From Achromobacter spanius (GTDB lineage Bacteria > Pseudomonadota > Gammaproteobacteria > Burkholderiales > Burkholderiaceae_B): a DNA stretch of 64,000 nt. Where the stretch lies: contig NZ_CP034689.1 of NCBI RefSeq assembly GCF_003994415.1, positions 2,170,001 to 2,234,000 of the forward strand, in the 5' to 3' direction. Shown one piece after another: positions 60,950 through 64,000 of the stretch. The position numbers and the translations under genes were made by a program. Within the stretch, counting starts at the first letter, position 1. The number at the start of each line of letters is the position of its first letter. The notes under the pieces are model-generated. The model saw only the letters and a list, made by a program, of their open reading frames with translations. It made no database searches and had not been told where the DNA came from.

Positions 60950-62026
60950 ATGGTAGCCGCCGCAGTAGGGGTATCCGCAGCCGCAGGCCTGGCTGGTAGC
61001 GCTATGGCAGCAGACGCCGCGGGCGATGCTGCTGCCGGCCAGCAGCAGGCCGCACAGGACGCGAACGCGCTTCAGCAGCAGATTTACGACCGCAACACCG
61101 AGAACTTTCAGCCGTATCTGAATGCCGGCGGCGCGGGCCTGAACGCGCTGCTGTTCCGCCTTGGCCTGGGTTCTGGGACTGGCGGTCGAGATCTGACCGA
61201 GCAGGAAATCCGCAACGAGCTGATGGGCCAGTACACGACTGCCGGCCAATCGGGCAGCCCGCCTCCGCTGGCATCGTTGCTCACCAACGCGCGCGACCGG
61301 GGATATTCCAACGCGCAATGGGGGTTTGATCCCCAGGCGAACCGCTGGGGCTATCAACTCGAATACATCATGGGCGGGGACGCTGGGGGCACGAGTTCCA
61401 AATGGGTGTATGCCGACCCGCAGGGCGCCACGTCTGACACGGTTGATGAAGCCGGTTTGAACGCCGCAGTGCAACAGCGTCTTGCCCAGCAGAATGCGGC
61501 CAAGAGCGACCCGAACTATGGCTGGTTGCTCAAGCGCTTCAGCGAAACGGACTGGCAGACCGATCCCGGGTACCAGTTCCGCTTGGATCAGGGGAACAAC
61601 GCGCTGAGCAACATGGCGGCGGCGACGGGCAACCTCAACTCTGGCCGCGCGCTGAAGGACGCCATCGCCTACAGCTCGGGCCAGGCTTCGCAGGAATACG
61701 GGAACGCCTACAGCCGGTTCAACACCGACCAGACGAACCAGTACAACCGCTTGGCTGCGCTGGCTGGCATGGGGCAGTCGTCGGCGTCTGCGCTGGCGGG
61801 CGTGGGCCAGAACTATGCGAACCAGGTCGGAAACAACTTGGCGCAGGGTGCGAATGCCGCCGCTGCTGGCGCCGTGGGGCAGTCCAACGCGCTGAATCAG
61901 GGATTGGGTGGCTTGGCAAACGCCGGCCTGAACTACGCAGCCATGACGCGGCAGAGCGGCTACACGCCGAGTGGTCCGGCGTTCGGCAACCTCAATGGGT
62001 TGTACGGCGCCAGCTGGGCCAACTAG
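60950..62026 (+). CDS. DNA ejection (injection) protein candidate
   Basis: 358 residues. Ala/Gly/Gln-rich with few charged residues, an N-terminal hydrophobic AAAVGVSAAAGLAGSAMAA, and Gly/Asn/Ala-rich C-terminus. This composition is typical of P22 gp7/gp20-type ejection proteins, and the position after gp10 agrees. Starts 1 bp after the acetyltransferase. Confidence 0.65.
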   Translation: MVAAAVGVSAAAGLAGSAMAADAAGDAAAGQQQAAQDANALQQQIYDRNTENFQPYLNAGGAGLNALLFRLGLGSGTGGRDLTEQEIRNELMGQYTTAGQSGSPPPLASLLTNARDRGYSNAQWGFDPQANRWGYQLEYIMGGDAGGTSSKWVYADPQGATSDTVDEAGLNAAVQQRLAQQNAAKSDPNYGWLLKRFSETDWQTDPGYQFRLDQGNNALSNMAAATGNLNSGRALKDAIAYSSGQASQEYGNAYSRFNTDQTNQYNRLAALAGMGQSSASALAGVGQNYANQVGNNLAQGANAAAAGAVGQSNALNQGLGGLANAGLNYAAMTRQSGYTPSGPAFGNLNGLYGASWAN

Positions 62027-62037
62027 TAGGAGACATC

Positions 62038-63348
62038 ATGCAACTTGACACCCGAATCCCATTGCAAGCGCAAGGCCCGCAGATCGAAAACCCGATCAAT
62101 GCGCTGTTCAACGCCACGCGCCTGCGGTCCGCGCAGTCTCAGGTCGGCGAGCAGGAACGCCAGATTGGCGAGCGCAATGCCCTGGCGGATGTGCTGCGCC
62201 AGCCTGGAACGTTTGGCGCAGACGGCAGTTTCAACCGTGCGGCGTTGCCGGCCATCGCGCAAGCTGCGCCTGGATCCGTGGCCCAATACGCTGGTTTGGC
62301 GAACCAGCAGGACGCCAGCCAGGGCCAAGCGGATGCGCGCCGCATGCAGGCGGCCAAGCAGAGCATGGAAATCCAGGGCCGGCTGTTGCAGGGCGTGCGC
62401 GACGAGCAGAGCTACCAGGCTGCCAAGCAGCAGGCACAGCAGTACGGTATCGACGTGTCGCAATTTCCGGCCAACTACGACCCGGCCTTCGTGCAGCAGG
62501 CGCTGGCCCGCACCATGAGTCAGATGGACCAGTTCGACATGCTGTACAAGCAGGAATCGCTGAACTTGCAGCGTCAGAGGCTGGAAGCTGGGAAGACTGG
62601 CCCGGTGGGCCAGCCGTTTGAGGCTACCGGTCCGAACGGCGCTCCCATCCTTGCGCAGCGCTACGGCGACGGCTCCATTAAGCCTGTCGAGGGCTTCGGC
62701 CCGAAGGCGCGCAGCGACGGCATGACCATCATGACGAACCCGGATGGCACCGCCACTATCACTCAGGGTGGCCAAACTCCTAAGCTGACCGAAGGCCAGA
62801 GCAAGGATTTGCTATTCGGCACCCGAGCGCAGGAAGCGGACAAGATCATCAACAACCTTGTCTCCCCCCCGGACGGGAAAGAGGGAGTGAACTTCCTGCA
62901 AGCGCAGACGCTTGGCGGAGACGGCATCGGCCGGACGATTAAAAACTGGATGGCGCCAGCCAATGTCCAGAAGTTCAACCAGGCCAAGCGTGACTTCATC
63001 AACGCGGTTCTGCGCAAGGAGTCTGGCGCAGTGATTTCGCCGGATGAATTTGCCAACGCAGAGCAGCAATACTTCCCGCAGTCCGGAGATACTGATGAAG
63101 TCATTGAGCAGAAAGCGCGCAACCGGGATCTTGCTGCGCGAGGGATCCTGGCCGGTGTCCCGGGTGTCGCGCGGGACAACTTGACCTCTGGCGGCAGGCA
63201 GAATCCGACGACTGGCCCACAGCCTACCGGCGCGGGAGGCGTGCTGTCGCCGGCTCCCACGGCCGCGCGAGCGGTGGCCCGCACTGGCACCCTGGATGGC
63301 CGAAAGGTAGTCGAATATTCCGATGGCTCTGTTGAATACGCGGACTGA
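62038..63348 (+). CDS. Second DNA ejection protein candidate
   Basis: 436 residues, Gln/Ala-rich with helical stretches (QSQVGEQERQIGERNALADV). The C-terminal end carries a short GTLDGRKVVEYSDGSVEYAD element. Probable ejection protein by composition and place. Confidence 0.6.
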   Translation: MQLDTRIPLQAQGPQIENPINALFNATRLRSAQSQVGEQERQIGERNALADVLRQPGTFGADGSFNRAALPAIAQAAPGSVAQYAGLANQQDASQGQADARRMQAAKQSMEIQGRLLQGVRDEQSYQAAKQQAQQYGIDVSQFPANYDPAFVQQALARTMSQMDQFDMLYKQESLNLQRQRLEAGKTGPVGQPFEATGPNGAPILAQRYGDGSIKPVEGFGPKARSDGMTIMTNPDGTATITQGGQTPKLTEGQSKDLLFGTRAQEADKIINNLVSPPDGKEGVNFLQAQTLGGDGIGRTIKNWMAPANVQKFNQAKRDFINAVLRKESGAVISPDEFANAEQQYFPQSGDTDEVIEQKARNRDLAARGILAGVPGVARDNLTSGGRQNPTTGPQPTGAGGVLSPAPTAARAVARTGTLDGRKVVEYSDGSVEYAD

Positions 63349-63350
63349 CC

Positions 63351-64000
63351 ATGGCAACCGTTGAAGAACTCGCGGGGTACCTGTCTAACCCAAATGTGCA
63401 GAAGGTCCTGCGCACGATTGGCCAGGCGGAAGGCACGGTAGGGGAGAAGATCGCCGACCCGTACCGCATCGCCTTTGGCGGGGGCACGTTTGATTCATTG
63501 GATGCCCACCCCAATACGATGGCCTCGTTCACGCAGACCGATGGCAAGAGGAACAAGACGAGCGCGGCCGGCGCGTACCAGTTCCTCAAGCCGACTTGGG
63601 ACGATGTGTCCAGCAAGCTAGGGTTGAAGGATTTCAGCCCACGCAGCCAGGATATCGCCGCGCTGGAATTGATCAATCGCGCGGGTGCGTTGCAGGATGT
63701 CTTGAACGGAGACACAGCGTCCGCTTTCGGAAAGCTTGGGTCCACTTGGGCCAGTTTGCCGTCGTCCCCCTACGCCCAACCGAAGCGCTCGCAAGGCTTC
63801 ATTGAGCAAGCCCTGAATGCTGTGATTCCCACTGCGGAGGCCGCGCCAGTGCCCAAGATTGACCCGAGCAAAGTGCAATGGGATGAGCCTGCTACGAAAT
63901 CAGCCGATCCGGCGATTGACGTTTCGAAAGTCCAGTGGGATGAGCCGGCCGCTACCGCAGCCGAGGGTGGCTCTCCACGCGCTCCAGAGCCGGGGCGCAC
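63351..64000 (+). CDS. Virion muramidase/ejection protein (cut by window end)
   Basis: About 217 residues visible, continuing past the edge. Residues about 19-150 resemble lysozyme-like muramidases (GH24/GH104 type): RTIGQAEGTVGEKI includes the probable catalytic Glu, and SAAGAYQFLKPTWDDV is the typical glycine/Gln stretch. Afterwards comes a Pro-rich part with the repeated unit KVQWDEPA (63877 and 63928 regions). Probably a long ejection protein with a murein-cutting head. Confidence 0.72.
   Translation, partial: MATVEELAGYLSNPNVQKVLRTIGQAEGTVGEKIADPYRIAFGGGTFDSLDAHPNTMASFTQTDGKRNKTSAAGAYQFLKPTWDDVSSKLGLKDFSPRSQDIAALELINRAGALQDVLNGDTASAFGKLGSTWASLPSSPYAQPKRSQGFIEQALNAVIPTAEAAPVPKIDPSKVQWDEPATKSADPAIDVSKVQWDEPAATAAEGGSPRAPEPGR

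Overview
The window is chromosomal DNA from a GC-rich betaproteobacterium of the Alcaligenaceae. The order ndk-rlmN-rodZ-ispG-hisS-yfgM-bamB-der-hisC-hfq-hflX-hflK-hflC-hisZ-purA and the proteins themselves look like Achromobacter/Bordetella; Achromobacter is my best guess, by recognition only. No database search was possible.

Bases 1-25,140 are core chromosome. valS lies on the minus strand. A long plus-strand series of housekeeping genes follows: nucleotide and tRNA metabolism, isoprenoid and histidine synthesis, outer-membrane assembly, ribosome GTPases, the FtsH regulators HflK/HflC, and purA. Next comes the macromolecular synthesis operon rpsU-dnaG-rpoD, ending at a tRNA-Ile(CAT) gene. 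Strong intrinsic terminators divide this into transcription units.

Bases 25,173-31,503 are a decayed prophage (prophage 1) in the 3' end of that tRNA, bounded by a 48-bp direct repeat. An IS3-family element lies between the 3' part of an integrase gene and the 3' part of a tail gene. There is no target duplication, so an IS-mediated deletion probably removed most of the phage. A methyltransferase cargo gene, a lysis cassette (two holin-like proteins, an endolysin candidate, Rz/Rz1) and a small LexA-box gene survive.

From about 31,504 to the window end is a second, apparently complete P22-like prophage (prophage 2), whose right end lies outside. Its leftward arm carries two LexA-box-linked small genes, an integrase, a DUF4224 gene, many small early genes, a recombination module (Gp157, an SSB-like protein, a Sak4-like ATPase) with two HNH-type genes, then a CI-type repressor with a lipoprotein gene in the rex position. 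The rightward arm carries Cro/YdaS, CII, NinB, replication genes, a RuvC-like nuclease and a Q-like antiterminator. Packaging and virion genes follow: terminase, P22-type portal, scaffold, coat, gp4 and gp10, ejection proteins and a virion muramidase, with an unusual dioxygenase/acetyltransferase pair among them.

The most interesting regulatory picture is in prophage 2. Its repressor has no self-cleavage domain, yet two LexA-type boxes control tiny genes next to the attachment site. This suggests SOS induction through a small antirepressor rather than repressor cleavage.
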